The notes under the pieces are model-generated. The model had not been told where the DNA came from. It made no database searches and saw nothing but the letters and a program-made list of their open reading frames with translations. Below are positions 1-7,556 of a stretch of 13,670 nucleotides of DNA, one piece after another. Positions within the stretch are counted from its first letter, which is position 1. Each line of letters begins with the position of its first letter. A program made the translations under genes and the position numbers. Location: positions 1 to 13,670 of the forward strand of contig PLSJ01000107.1 in the NCBI GenBank assembly GCA_003165115.1, given 5' to 3'. Source of the stretch: Syntrophaceae bacterium (lineage in GTDB: Bacteria > Desulfobacterota > Syntrophorhabdia > Syntrophorhabdales > WCHB1-27).

Positions 1-687
1 GGGGTCCGCGATGACGGAGTCCAACCCGCGGACGATGGCCGCGACGAGGAACGTCCGGTTGACGAGCTTCCTGCTGGGCAGCCCATAGGAGACGTTCGTC
101 AGGCCGCACGTGGTGTGGACGCCGGGGAATTCCTTCATGATCCGCTCGATGGCATCGAGCGTCGCCATCGCCGACCTGTCGTTGGTCGCCACGGGGTAGA
201 CCAGGGGATCGATATAGAGGTCATCGAGGGGGATCGCCGCCAAACGTGCCTTCTCCACGATCTCTCCCGCCATCCGCACCTTGGCGTCCGTCGTATCGGC
301 GATGGCGTCCGCCGACTGGCACAGCGCGATGACCTTGGTCTTATGGCCCGCCACCAGGGGGAGGATGCCCTCCAGGCGGGAGGGCTCCAGCGTGATGGAA
401 TTGATCATGGGGGTCCGTGTGAGCAGCGGCATCACCGCTTCGATCACCGTGGGGTCGGGGCTGTCGACGCAGAGAGGAAGGTCGCATGCCGCCTGGACCG
501 TCTCGATCACCCACCGGAGATACTCCGCTTCCTTATGCGCGCCCATTCCGGCGTTGACGTCGAGATAATCGGCCCCTGCCGCCGCCTGCGCCTGCGCCTC
601 CTTCTGTATGAAGGCCGCGTCGCGCGACGTTATGGCTTCGGCTATCGATGTGCGTGTCGCGTTTATGCGTTCACCGATGATCAGCAT
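1..687 (-). CDS. Methyltetrahydrofolate methyltransferase, AcsE/MtgA type (MT2), 3' end cut by window edge
   Basis: Pterin-binding TIM-barrel methyltransferase that would pass the methyl group from a methyl-corrinoid protein to tetrahydrofolate in the cytoplasm. Translation from the ATG at 687 gives 229 codons with no stop before base 1. The family is usually about 260-300 residues, so the C-terminus lies outside the window. It opens with GERIN, then LDVNAG (42-47), CVDSPDP (73-79), NSI (96-98), IDP (159-161) and CGLTNVSYGLP (194-204). Asp75, Asn96, Asp160 and Asn198 match the pterin-contacting residues known in Moorella AcsE (Asp75, Asn96, Asp160, Asn199) almost number for number. A GGAG lies about 10 nt before the ATG. 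The stop of the UROD-family gene is 25 nt upstream, so the two are probably cotranscribed. Dihydropteroate synthase and a MetH pterin domain share the fold, but the motifs and neighbours favour a corrinoid/THF enzyme. The family call is firm; the direction of methyl flow is inferred. Confidence 0.92.
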   Translation of the reverse strand, partial: MLIIGERINATRTSIAEAITSRDAAFIQKEAQAQAAAGADYLDVNAGMGAHKEAEYLRWVIETVQAACDLPLCVDSPDPTVIEAVMPLLTRTPMINSITLEPSRLEGILPLVAGHKTKVIALCQSADAIADTTDAKVRMAGEIVEKARLAAIPLDDLYIDPLVYPVATNDRSAMATLDAIERIMKEFPGVHTTCGLTNVSYGLPSRKLVNRTFLVAAIVRGLDSVIADP

Positions 688-712
688 ACTTTCGGCTCCA
701 CTGTCACGGGTC

Positions 713-1822
713 TCATTTCAACAGGTTGGGATCGAGTGGGTATTTTCCGTATTTCTTGACGGCCCCCGCCATCGCCCACACGTTCTCCGCCTTGCAGTAG
801 TCGGTGAGGCTGTTGGCGCTGGTGACGACGTAGCCGCCGTTGACCCCGGCCACGGCGATCCTTTCCTTCACTTCCTTGTCCGTCTCCTCGGGCGTTCCCA
901 GGGTAAGCGTATAGTCGAGGTCTATGTTGCCGAGGATGCAGACGCGGTTCCCGTACTTTTCCTTTATCTCCCTGATGTCCATGGCGGAAGGCTGGATCGG
1001 GTGGATGCCCGCCATCCCGAGGGTGAGGAGGTCGTCCAGGATGGGCCGCAGGTTGCCGTCGCTATGGAAGACCCACGGTTTCGTGATCGCACCCGCCACG
1101 ATTTTCTGGTACGGGAGAAAGAATTCCAGGTACTGGTCACGGCTCATCCACGTGGACCGCGTGTCCGCGTGGTCGTCGTTCACCCAGTAAAAATCGAAGT
1201 CCAGCTTGTTGAGATGTTCCACGACTTTGGCCGACCACTCGGAGAACCGCCTGTGGATCTCCTTTATCAGGTCCGGGTTGTCATAGATGTTGTAGGCGAA
1301 CTCGACGAGCCCCATGCTCTCCAGCAGCGATGCGGAGCCGAGGCGGATCCTCGCGAAGACCGCGTAGTCGCCTTTATATTTGTCTATCCATTTGGCGACC
1401 TGCTCGTAGCGGGCCGGATGGTCGGGGTCCGGCAGGTATTCGTCGAAGAGCTTCAGGGAGTCGTTGGAGGTGAGAAGGCCCTTCTTGACGAAAGTCCTCC
1501 CGGTTTCGGGGATCACGCCCATCTCCGCGATCCATGGAGGGACGAAATCAAAGGTGACTTTTTGGGGATAGTAATAACTCTCCTTGAAGCTTGCCCCCGC
1601 CTGCAGGGCCTGACCCGCGACGGCCTGAGCGCCCATGGGAAAGTGGTACCCGAAACCATCCATGCCGAGCTTTTCGCAAAGCTCGCCAGGGGTAAACTGG
1701 GTCGTGCCCATGATGCGTTCCTGGAGTCCTTCCTCGAAGTCGTTCTCGAGCCAGGGGACCCGGTCCGGGGTCTCTCTCCGCAACGCGCTCAAAATCCTTT
1801 CCCTCGGCTTCATCTCCTTCAT
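713..1822 (-). CDS. UROD-family corrinoid methyltransferase (substrate-side, MT1)
   Basis: Member of the uroporphyrinogen decarboxylase/cobalamin-independent methionine synthase superfamily (MtaA, MtbA and UROD-type O-demethylase methyltransferases). Beside a corrinoid protein it most likely demethylates an imported compound and methylates the corrinoid. The in-frame ATG at 1834 has no Shine-Dalgarno. The ATG at 1822 has GGAGG 5 nt ahead and gives MKEMKPRERIL, the usual family start, so it is preferred (369 aa). Numbered from 1822, motifs are DRVPW (20-24), NDDH (215-218), Glu233, HSDGN (253-257) and GNIDLD (298-303). The HxC...C zinc site of MtaA/MtbA is absent: HSD replaces HxC, and TSANS replaces the later Cys region. 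Asp216/His218, Glu233 and His253 could form another metal or substrate site, which is a guess. The gene sits between the corrinoid protein (103-nt gap with a hairpin) and MT2 (25 nt). Haem-type uroporphyrinogen decarboxylase is unlikely. Substrate unknown. Confidence 0.88.
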   Translation of the reverse strand: MKEMKPRERILSALRRETPDRVPWLENDFEEGLQERIMGTTQFTPGELCEKLGMDGFGYHFPMGAQAVAGQALQAGASFKESYYYPQKVTFDFVPPWIAEMGVIPETGRTFVKKGLLTSNDSLKLFDEYLPDPDHPARYEQVAKWIDKYKGDYAVFARIRLGSASLLESMGLVEFAYNIYDNPDLIKEIHRRFSEWSAKVVEHLNKLDFDFYWVNDDHADTRSTWMSRDQYLEFFLPYQKIVAGAITKPWVFHSDGNLRPILDDLLTLGMAGIHPIQPSAMDIREIKEKYGNRVCILGNIDLDYTLTLGTPEETDKEVKERIAVAGVNGGYVVTSANSLTDYCKAENVWAMAGAVKKYGKYPLDPNLLK

Positions 1823-1867
1823 GCGTCCCTCCATTTAATGGGGTTCAGCACCCCCTCCGGCGGCAAA

Positions 1868-1888
1868 GCACCGACCGCTTGGCGGTGC
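1868..1888 (-). other. Intergenic hairpin between corrinoid protein and UROD gene
   Basis: Inverted repeat GCACCG-A-CC, loop GCTT, GG-CGGTGC: eight base pairs with one bulged A, in the 103-nt gap between the two genes. No T-run follows on the minus strand, so it is not a classic intrinsic terminator. It may be an mRNA-stabilising or processing hairpin that lets the corrinoid protein be made in excess over MT1. The pairing is visible; the role is inferred. Confidence 0.5.
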
Positions 1889-1925
1889 CCGGCCCCCCGC
1901 TCATAAAAAGGAAGAGGCGGGTCTA

Positions 1926-2573
1926 TCAATGTCCGGTCAATTCGTTGCACTTGGTGACGGCGGCGCGGGCATCCTTTCCGTAAAAGTCCGCTCCGATCTT
2001 ATCCGCGAAATCCTGCGTGAGGGGGGCACCCCCGACGCCTATCCTGACCTTGTCGCGCACCCCCGCCGACTTGAACGCCTTCATGGCGTCTTCCATCGCG
2101 GTCATGGTCAGCGTGATGAGCGCGGACATCAGGACAAAATCCGGCTTATGCTCGTTGATGGCAGCGATAAACTTTTCCGGCGACACATCGATGCCCAGGT
2201 CGATCACCTCGTACCCGGCGCCTTCGAGGACCATGGAGACGATATTCTTCCCCACGTCGTGTATATCACCTTTCGCCGAGCCGAGGACCACCCGCCCTTT
2301 CGTCGCGGCGCCTTTCGCGACGAGCATGGGCTTGAGGATAGCCAGGCCGGTGTTCATCGCCCTGGCCGCGATCATCATCTCGGGGAGGAAGATGTCGCCG
2401 CGTGAAAACTGTTCTCCCACCACGTCCATGGCGGGGATCATCATCCTGTCCATAATCTCTTCGGGCGTCGCGCCTTCCGACAAAAGCGCACGGATCAACG
2501 ACTCGACGGCGTTCCGGTTCCCCTTGATAACGGCATCCTTGAGCTGCTGCTGCATCTCCTCTTTCTCCGGCAT
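1926..2573 (-). CDS. Small corrinoid-binding methyl-carrier protein (MtbC/MtvC/MtgC type)
   Basis: Cytoplasmic methyl shuttle that receives a methyl group from MT1 on its cobalt and gives it to MT2. The frame opens at a TTG (2579), but AGGAGG lies directly against that codon and 6 nt before the ATG at 2573, so the ATG is the start (215 aa, normal for the family). From the ATG, residues 1-88 form the helical B12-binding-2 cap. The Rossmann domain follows, with the cobalamin signature GDIHDVGKNIV, in which His105 is the expected lower axial cobalt ligand within Asp-x-His-x-x-Gly (103-108). MSAL (149-152) and GGAPLT (181-186) are the other corrinoid-contact stretches. It lies 20 nt after livF, with MT1 and MT2 downstream, so transporter and methyltransferase genes appear to share one transcript. 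Function is firm; the methyl source is unknown. Confidence 0.95.
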   Translation of the reverse strand: MPEKEEMQQQLKDAVIKGNRNAVESLIRALLSEGATPEEIMDRMMIPAMDVVGEQFSRGDIFLPEMMIAARAMNTGLAILKPMLVAKGAATKGRVVLGSAKGDIHDVGKNIVSMVLEGAGYEVIDLGIDVSPEKFIAAINEHKPDFVLMSALITLTMTAMEDAMKAFKSAGVRDKVRIGVGGAPLTQDFADKIGADFYGKDARAAVTKCNELTGH

Positions 2574-2593
2574 CTCCAACCTCCTGTTGGTAT

Positions 2594-3304
2594 CTATGCT
2601 GCCCCGGCGACTATTTTCAATACGGCCTTATCGTTCAGTAGCTCTTCCGACTTCCCCGAGAAGATGATCTCCCCCCGCTCGATCACGTAGATTTTGTCCA
2701 CGAAGTCGGGCACATGGTAGATGTTCGACTCGGCAAGCAGGATAGGGCGGCCCATCCTGGCGATCTCATGGATGCTCTCCGCGATCTGCGGGATGATGGC
2801 GGGGGAAAGCCCCTCGAACGACTCATCGAGCAGCAATATGCGGGGGTCCATCGCCAGCGCCCTCGCGATTGAAAGCATTTTCCTCTCCCCGCCGCTGATC
2901 TGCGTCCCTCTCCGCGTCTTGTACCGTTCGAGGGTCGGGAACACGGAATAGGCGAGCTTGATCCTCTCTTCCTCATTCCGCCCGGTCTTTCTGGTCCACG
3001 TGGCGATCTCGATATTCTCCAGCGTCGTCAGATCGGCGAAAATGTCGCTCTCCTCCGGGGCGTAGCCGATCCCCGCAAGGGCAGTTTCGTGAGGGGAGCA
3101 ACGCGTCACATCCCTGCCCTCGAACGTGATGCTGCCCGATTCCGGTTTAGCGAAGCCCATGATGCTTCGCAGCAGCGTGGTCTTGCCCGCGCCGTTCCGT
3201 CCGATGAGCGAGATAACCTCGTTCTCCCCCATTTCGATACTCACGTTCCTGAGTATGTGACTGGCTTTAATATAAACGTTCAGGTTCCTGACCTCAAGTA
3301 CCAT
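2594..3304 (-). CDS. livF: Branched-chain/HAAT-type ABC transporter ATPase LivF
   Basis: One of two cytoplasmic ATPases that power the importer formed with LivH and LivM. The ATG at 3304 has GAGG about 6 nt ahead and gives MVLEVRNLNV, a normal LivF start (236 aa). The frame extends 17 codons further up but would overlap livG. Walker A is GRNGAGKT (35-42), the signature ISGGE (136-140) and Walker B ILLLDE (156-161). Several usually conserved spots differ: the Q-loop reads PEES where LivF has PEGR, Walker B runs DESFEG in place of DEPS-G, and the switch loop is AESN in place of VEQN. The livG stop is 8 nt upstream and the corrinoid protein starts 20 nt downstream. The family call is secure; the cargo is not readable from this subunit. 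Confidence 0.94.
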   Translation of the reverse strand: MVLEVRNLNVYIKASHILRNVSIEMGENEVISLIGRNGAGKTTLLRSIMGFAKPESGSITFEGRDVTRCSPHETALAGIGYAPEESDIFADLTTLENIEIATWTRKTGRNEEERIKLAYSVFPTLERYKTRRGTQISGGERKMLSIARALAMDPRILLLDESFEGLSPAIIPQIAESIHEIARMGRPILLAESNIYHVPDFVDKIYVIERGEIIFSGKSEELLNDKAVLKIVAGAA

Positions 3305-3312
3305 CGTAGTCC

Positions 3313-4125
3313 TCAACGCTCCTTGTTTTGCAGGGAGCTGAAGATTTTGAAACATTCCTTCTTGCCCATGACCGTGCAGACAACCTCTTCGTCCTGCTCG
3401 ATCAGCGCCGGTGTGCTGTCGGCGAGTATCTTCCCCGCCTGGAGGGCGATGACGCGATCGGAGTAGGAAAAGACGAGGTCCATGTCATGTTCCACCTGGA
3501 GGATCGATTTTATCCCGATCTGTTTCGACGCCGAGACGAGGGTCTCCATGATCTTGTTCTTGTCGCTCGTGCTCACGCCGCTCGTCGGCTCGTCGAGCAG
3601 GATCACCTCGGGGTGGAGCGCGAATGCCGAAGCCACGTCCAGCATCTTCTTGTCACCCTGGGGCAGGTTCTTCGCCAGCATATCCTTCTTCGCGTCCAAC
3701 CCGAAGAGATGCGCCACCTCCATCGCCCCGTCGGTGATCTGCTTGTCACGCAGGAGAGAGGAGAAGAGCCTGGTCCCTTTCCCGAGCCTCGAGACCACGG
3801 CGACCATCAGGAATTCGAGCACGGAGAAATTCGGAAACACGTTGACGAGCTGGAAGCTTCGGGCCATGCCCATCCTCGACAGCTTTTCGGGGCCGATCCC
3901 CGAGATATCCCTGCCCTTGAAGACGACGGTCCCCGTATTGGGCGCGACCAACCCGGTCAGCACGTTGATCAGCGTGGTCTTGCCTGCCCCGTTCGGTCCG
4001 ATGATGGAGACGAATTCCCCTTCGTTGATCGTAAAACTGACCCCGTCGAGGGCGTGGAAACCTCCGTACCATTTACGTACGTCCGTCGCGGAGAGAATCG
4101 CTGTTTTCCCTTCTTCGTTAGTCAC
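3313..4125 (-). CDS. livG: Branched-chain/HAAT-type ABC transporter ATPase LivG
   Basis: Second ATPase of the importer (270 aa, slightly longer than usual). It starts at a GTG (4125) with AGGAG upstream and overlaps the end of livM by 8 bp (4118-4125), a sign of translational coupling. Walker A is GPNGAGKTT (43-51), Walker B VILLDEP (174-180) with TSGVS, and the switch histidine lies in VEHDMD (211-216), all as expected. The LivG hallmark FQLVNVFPNFSVLE (91-104) is also present. The signature reads LPQGDKKML (154-162) where the family has LxYGQQRRL, and the following ARAL segment is ASAF. This helix is therefore more divergent than in typical LivG. The C-terminal tail after about residue 255 has no recognisable motif. 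Confidence 0.94.
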   Translation of the reverse strand: MTNEEGKTAILSATDVRKWYGGFHALDGVSFTINEGEFVSIIGPNGAGKTTLINVLTGLVAPNTGTVVFKGRDISGIGPEKLSRMGMARSFQLVNVFPNFSVLEFLMVAVVSRLGKGTRLFSSLLRDKQITDGAMEVAHLFGLDAKKDMLAKNLPQGDKKMLDVASAFALHPEVILLDEPTSGVSTSDKNKIMETLVSASKQIGIKSILQVEHDMDLVFSYSDRVIALQAGKILADSTPALIEQDEEVVCTVMGKKECFKIFSSLQNKER

Positions 4126-5107
4126 GTCGTTCTCTCCTTTTCACCAGGGAACCGATGACGCCGGCGATTCCGCCGGGCGCCACGATGACGACGAATACCA
4201 GGATGGCGCCGAAGATAAACCTCCAGTACGAGGTGAGCGACATCACGGAGTTCTGAAGCAGGATGTAGACGATGCCGCCGATCAGGGGTCCGAAGAAATA
4301 GTCGAACCCACCCAGGAGGGACATGAAGACGAGCGTTCCCGACTGGGTCCAGTAGGTGAGACCGGGATCGACCTGGCCCACCGCGGGGGCGAGGAGCGCA
4401 CCGCCCACGGCCGCATAGGCGGCGGAAATGACGAACGCGTACCACCTGTATTTCTTGACGCTCACCCCCAGGTATTCGGCCTTCTCGGGGTTGTCCCTGA
4501 TCGCCTTCAAACAAAGGCCGAAGGGGGAGGAGACGATCTTCCACATGACGAAGGTGAGGATCGCCAGGATCACAAAGGCGTAAATATAGTACGTCCCCGC
4601 GAGGAATTGCATCTTCGGCGTCCCGGAGAAATCGATCCCCAGGAGATAGGGCCTCAGCACCCTCATGCCCTCGTCACCCCCTGTCAGGTAGTAGAACTTG
4701 AGGAGGAAGGTGTAAAAGAGCATGCCGAAGGCGAGCGTCAGCATGGCGAAATAGATCTTGATGTACCGCACGCAGAGCGCCCCGATCAGCGCGGCCAAAA
4801 TCGCGGAGACGATCACCGCGGCCACGAGGATCAGCTCCATGTAGGGAAGGGCGAACGTGCTGGTCAGAAAGGCCGCCGTATAGGCGCCTACCGCCATGAA
4901 GAGGGCGTGGCCGAACGACAGGAGACCGGCGTACCCGAAGAGCAGGTTGAATCCGATGACCGTAATCGCGTAGGCAAAAAAAGTGAGCATAAGGTAGCTG
5001 AAGAACTGGCCCGCGAATAAGGGCACACAAAGGAGGACAAGGCCGATCACGATGACCAGCGGCAGCTTCAGGCTCTTGAGTCGGGCGATTTCCTGGCGAT
5101 TTTTCAT
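4118..5107 (-). CDS. livM: Branched-chain/HAAT-type ABC transporter permease LivM
   Basis: Inner-membrane permease of the importer, 329 aa with about eight to ten hydrophobic segments. The ATG at 5107 shares its first base with the TGA of livH (TGATG), so translation is probably coupled. A TTG one codon earlier (5110) is less likely. Family hallmarks are GYAGLLSFGHALF (58-70), the ATPase-docking stretch RDNPEKAEYLGV (204-215) and GGFDYFFGPLIGG (266-278) near the last membrane spans. The N-terminal 15 residues are basic and cytoplasmic, and the tail RRERRD ends at the overlap with livG. The sequence looks complete. Nothing in it names the cargo. Confidence 0.95.
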   Translation of the reverse strand: MKNRQEIARLKSLKLPLVIVIGLVLLCVPLFAGQFFSYLMLTFFAYAITVIGFNLLFGYAGLLSFGHALFMAVGAYTAAFLTSTFALPYMELILVAAVIVSAILAALIGALCVRYIKIYFAMLTLAFGMLFYTFLLKFYYLTGGDEGMRVLRPYLLGIDFSGTPKMQFLAGTYYIYAFVILAILTFVMWKIVSSPFGLCLKAIRDNPEKAEYLGVSVKKYRWYAFVISAAYAAVGGALLAPAVGQVDPGLTYWTQSGTLVFMSLLGGFDYFFGPLIGGIVYILLQNSVMSLTSYWRFIFGAILVFVVIVAPGGIAGVIGSLVKRRERRD

Positions 5108-5994
5108 CAAACCCTGGAGCCTCCGAATAATCCTTGCGGCTTGATTACCAGGACGGCAATCACGATTATGTAGATGGTCAGCATCTCCATCTCGGGATAG
5201 GTAGAGATCGCAAGCGATTTCAGGACGCCCACGATGAGTGCCCCGACGAAAGCCCCTTTCATGCTTCCAAGGCCGCCGATTACCACCACGGCAAAGGCGA
5301 GCACTATCAGGTCCATACCCATTTCCGACACGGCGGCCCCGGCGGGGACCACCAGGGCGCCGCCCAGCGTCCCGAGGACCGTGCCGAGCGTGAAGACCTT
5401 GAGGTAGACGACCTTCATGTTGATGCCCAGGGCCTCACCCATCTCCCTCTTGTCGGCCGTGGCCCGGATGATGCGACCGAACCTCGTGTTCATGAGGAGC
5501 CAGCTGATCAGGCCGGCGATGATGAGGCTGCACAGGATCACGACGAGATTGTATACGGGAACCGTGGCGCCCAGCACGTTCAACTGGCCGTACACCATGT
5601 CGATCCCTCCCATGCTTTGGGGAGAGGTGCCCCAGATGAACTTGATCACGTCTTCAAGCATCATCACGAGGCCGAAGGTAAGGAGCAGTTGAAAGGTCTC
5701 ATCCCTGTCGTAGACGAATTTCATCAGCCCGCGCTCGATGATGGGACCGACGACGAGCCCCAGCGCGAGGCCGGCCGCGATCAGGGGGACGATAAAAAGT
5801 GCCTTGGGGAAGTTGTGCTCGACAAGGCACTTGACGACCGTGATGCCGAAATAGGCCCCGAGACCGTAGAATGTGCCGCAGGCAAGGTTGAATACCTTCT
5901 GAACGCCGAACACGACCTGAAGCCCCGCGGCGACCAGGAAGAGCGTCGAGGCGTGAAAGACGCCGCTGAAAAGTATATTGAGAATCGTTTCCAT
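5107..5994 (-). CDS. livH: Branched-chain/HAAT-type ABC transporter permease LivH
   Basis: Inner-membrane permease pairing with LivM, 295 aa, the usual LivH length, with about eight hydrophobic segments. The ATG at 5994 follows GGAGTGAGGTA, which holds a usable ribosome site. Recognisable regions are VFNLACGTFYGLGAY (34-48, counterpart of the LivH NLAHG motif), the ATPase-docking stretch TRFGRIIRATADKREMGEAL (170-189) and GGLGSMKGAFVGALIVG (240-256). The upstream binding-protein gene ends 57 nt away, with a strong palindrome between them. The downstream end overlaps livM by one base. Confidence 0.95.
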   Translation of the reverse strand: METILNILFSGVFHASTLFLVAAGLQVVFGVQKVFNLACGTFYGLGAYFGITVVKCLVEHNFPKALFIVPLIAAGLALGLVVGPIIERGLMKFVYDRDETFQLLLTFGLVMMLEDVIKFIWGTSPQSMGGIDMVYGQLNVLGATVPVYNLVVILCSLIIAGLISWLLMNTRFGRIIRATADKREMGEALGINMKVVYLKVFTLGTVLGTLGGALVVPAGAAVSEMGMDLIVLAFAVVVIGGLGSMKGAFVGALIVGVLKSLAISTYPEMEMLTIYIIVIAVLVIKPQGLFGGSRV

Positions 5995-6015
5995 TACCTC
6001 ACTCCGGACCTCAAC

Positions 6016-6037
6016 GGGGCGGCCGCGCGGCCGCCCC
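6016..6037 (-). other. Perfect 22-bp GC palindrome between binding-protein gene and livH
   Basis: Self-complementary sequence made of GGGGCGGCCGC joined to its reverse complement. As RNA it gives a very stable hairpin of about nine pairs with a small loop. No T-run follows on the minus strand. In ABC import operons a hairpin just after the binding-protein gene often protects that mRNA and lowers permease expression, as between malE and malF. The same role is inferred here from position. Confidence 0.7.
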
Positions 6038-6051
6038 TGTCATGTCAGCGT

Positions 6052-7347
6052 TTACGATTTCCAGCCTTTGATCCAGTCATACAGCTTGGCGCCCGCGAAG
6101 GGTTTCATGATCTGCACGGGGGTGAGGACTTCCATCTGGTTGATGGTAACGAAATCATAAGGGTTCTTGTGAGAGGTGAGGCCCATGAAGAAATTGCAGG
6201 ACATGAGGTTGTCCTCCCTGTAGCCGCGGAAGCCCGAAAGGGACGGCACCTGAATGCCGCTGAGCACTTTCCCCACCTCTTCCTTGGTCGGCCATCTGCC
6301 CAGGATCGAATAGCATTTCTCCACCGCCTCTTTATACGCCTGCAGGACGAAATATGCATGATCGGTCTCGTAGACGGGGTATTCTTTGTACTTCGCATAA
6401 TAGGCGTTGACGAACTTCGTGAGCAGGGGCCAGGTGTCGGTCCATTTGAAATAGAAGCTGTTGTAGCCGAGGATGATGCCCTCCGGGGTGAACTCTTTCT
6501 TCAGCGTATAATGGGCGCCGCCCCCCGTCGTAAAGCACGCCTTCGATCTCTTGAAGAGACCGGCCGCGGTCGCCTGTTTCATGAGGATGGGCACGTCTCC
6601 CGACCAGAAGCTGGTCATGATCAGGTCGGCGTTTGCCTTCTTCAGCGCGGCGATGTGCGACGTAAAATCGGTTTCCCCCAGTTTGGGCCACAGGGCATCC
6701 ACGAACTTGACGTTGGGGTTGAAGTGTTTGAGGACCGCCTGGTATGCGTCCCAGCAATCCCTGCCGTACGAGTAATCGTTGTTGATGCCGACCACCGTCT
6801 TGATATTGGGAAAGAACTTGGCCGTCAGTATGGCGCCGCCGATAGCCTCCGCCTCGTTGTCCGTGCTTCTGAACGAGAACTTCGTCCTGGGCATCGTCTC
6901 CACGACGCCCTTCTGGGTCGTGGCGTCCCAGGCGAGCCACAACTGGCCCAGTTCCTCGGCCAGCGGCCCGACGGCAAGGCCGTTCCCCGTCGACATCAGA
7001 CCCACGATGACGTCGCACTTCGTTTCCAGCGTCAGTTTTCTGAACCGCTCGACGCAATCTTTCGCGGTCGTCTCCTCTTCCATCGACAACTCGACCTTTC
7101 TGCCGAGGATGCCGCCCGCCGCATTGACCTCTTCCGCCCACATCTGGGTGGTGCGCCAGGCCGCGGTGCCCGGAACGGCGATGACGCCGGACAACCCCGG
7201 CATGGCCCCGATCCTGACCGGCCCCGACGGCACCCCTTTGGCCGGTTTGGCCTGGGCTTGCGCCTTGCCCCGGCCGGCAAGCAGCATTCCCGCGCCTACG
7301 GCCGCCCCTCCCACCAATTTTACGAATTCACGCCTTGTCTTCCCCAT
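6052..7347 (-). CDS. Periplasmic substrate-binding protein, LivJ/LivK-like (Peripla_BP_6), Tat signal
   Basis: Captures the cargo outside the inner membrane and delivers it to LivHM. The ATG at 7347 follows GGGAGGGAGGAAC, a strong ribosome site; 431 aa. The N-terminus carries a twin-arginine motif TRREFVK (4-10), a hydrophobic stretch (11-24) and a likely cleavage after AQA (31-33), so export is probably by Tat in a folded state. The mature part begins VRIGAMPGLSG, a typical first strand and loop of this fold, and continues with GGILGRKVEL (78-87) and DVIVGLMSTGNGLAVGPLAE. Ligand type cannot be read directly. The middle region is rich in Trp, Tyr and Phe, and the operon encodes demethylation, so an aromatic methoxy compound or a methylated osmolyte-type compound is more likely than a branched-chain amino acid. 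That is inference. Confidence 0.93.
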   Translation of the reverse strand: MGKTRREFVKLVGGAAVGAGMLLAGRGKAQAQAKPAKGVPSGPVRIGAMPGLSGVIAVPGTAAWRTTQMWAEEVNAAGGILGRKVELSMEEETTAKDCVERFRKLTLETKCDVIVGLMSTGNGLAVGPLAEELGQLWLAWDATTQKGVVETMPRTKFSFRSTDNEAEAIGGAILTAKFFPNIKTVVGINNDYSYGRDCWDAYQAVLKHFNPNVKFVDALWPKLGETDFTSHIAALKKANADLIMTSFWSGDVPILMKQATAAGLFKRSKACFTTGGGAHYTLKKEFTPEGIILGYNSFYFKWTDTWPLLTKFVNAYYAKYKEYPVYETDHAYFVLQAYKEAVEKCYSILGRWPTKEEVGKVLSGIQVPSLSGFRGYREDNLMSCNFFMGLTSHKNPYDFVTINQMEVLTPVQIMKPFAGAKLYDWIKGWKS

Positions 7348-7386
7348 GTTCCTCCCTCCCTGAATAAAATTGAGCTGTCACAATCA

Positions 7387-7500
7387 TTAATTCGGGTTTG
7401 CGATGAAATGGTGGGCGACTATCCTTACGGCCGTTCTTTCGTCCGGGCCGACCGCCTTCTCTTCACGGTTCCACTCATTGGAGATTTTGAGCATATCCAT
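7387..7500 (-). CDS. Candidate 37-codon leader ORF upstream of the binding-protein gene
   Basis: Small ORF beginning MDMLKISNEWNREEKAV and ending FIANPN. AGGAG (7508-7512) sits 7 nt before its ATG, and a candidate promoter lies about 27 nt above the start. Its stop is 39 nt ahead of the binding-protein ATG, which has a separate strong ribosome site. Third codon positions are GC-rich (roughly two thirds), compatible with real coding. No similarity to a known family is recognised. It could be a regulatory leader peptide, a small protein, or chance. Confidence 0.4.
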   Translation of the reverse strand: MDMLKISNEWNREEKAVGPDERTAVRIVAHHFIANPN

Positions 7501-7526
7501 CCGGAGGCTCCTGGGCCGTTTCTCCT

Positions 7527-7556
7527 ATTGTAAAGACAGAATCCTGAAGAATGCAA
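7527..7556 (-). promoter_or_regulatory. Candidate sigma70 promoter for the transporter-methyltransferase operon
   Basis: Minus-strand -35 TTGCAT (7551-7556), 18-bp spacer, -10 TACAAT (7527-7532; five of six match consensus). Transcription would start near 7520, just before the ribosome site of the small ORF, leaving about 170 nt of leader before the binding-protein gene. The rest of the 249-bp gap shows no cobalamin-riboswitch-like conserved box and no convincing terminator for the upstream RACo gene, so read-through from RACo also remains possible. Confidence 0.5.

Noticed and set aside
1..687. Dihydropteroate synthase (folP)
   Set aside because: It shares the pterin-binding barrel, but the GERIN start, the CGLTNVSYGLP motif and the corrinoid gene context point to a methyl-THF methyltransferase.
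7348..7526. Cobalamin riboswitch in the operon leader
   Set aside because: A corrinoid operon leader is a natural place for one, but no B12-box-like conserved segment or matching stem architecture was found by eye. A covariance-model search would settle it.
5134..7533. Very long plus-strand open frame (799 codons) opposite livH and the binding-protein gene
   Set aside because: It mirrors strongly supported minus-strand genes, has a low-complexity His/Asp/Arg-rich translation and matches no family. It is a by-product of GC-biased codon use. The same holds for long opposite-strand frames at 608-1906, 3482-5020, 7630-9249 and 9588-11312.
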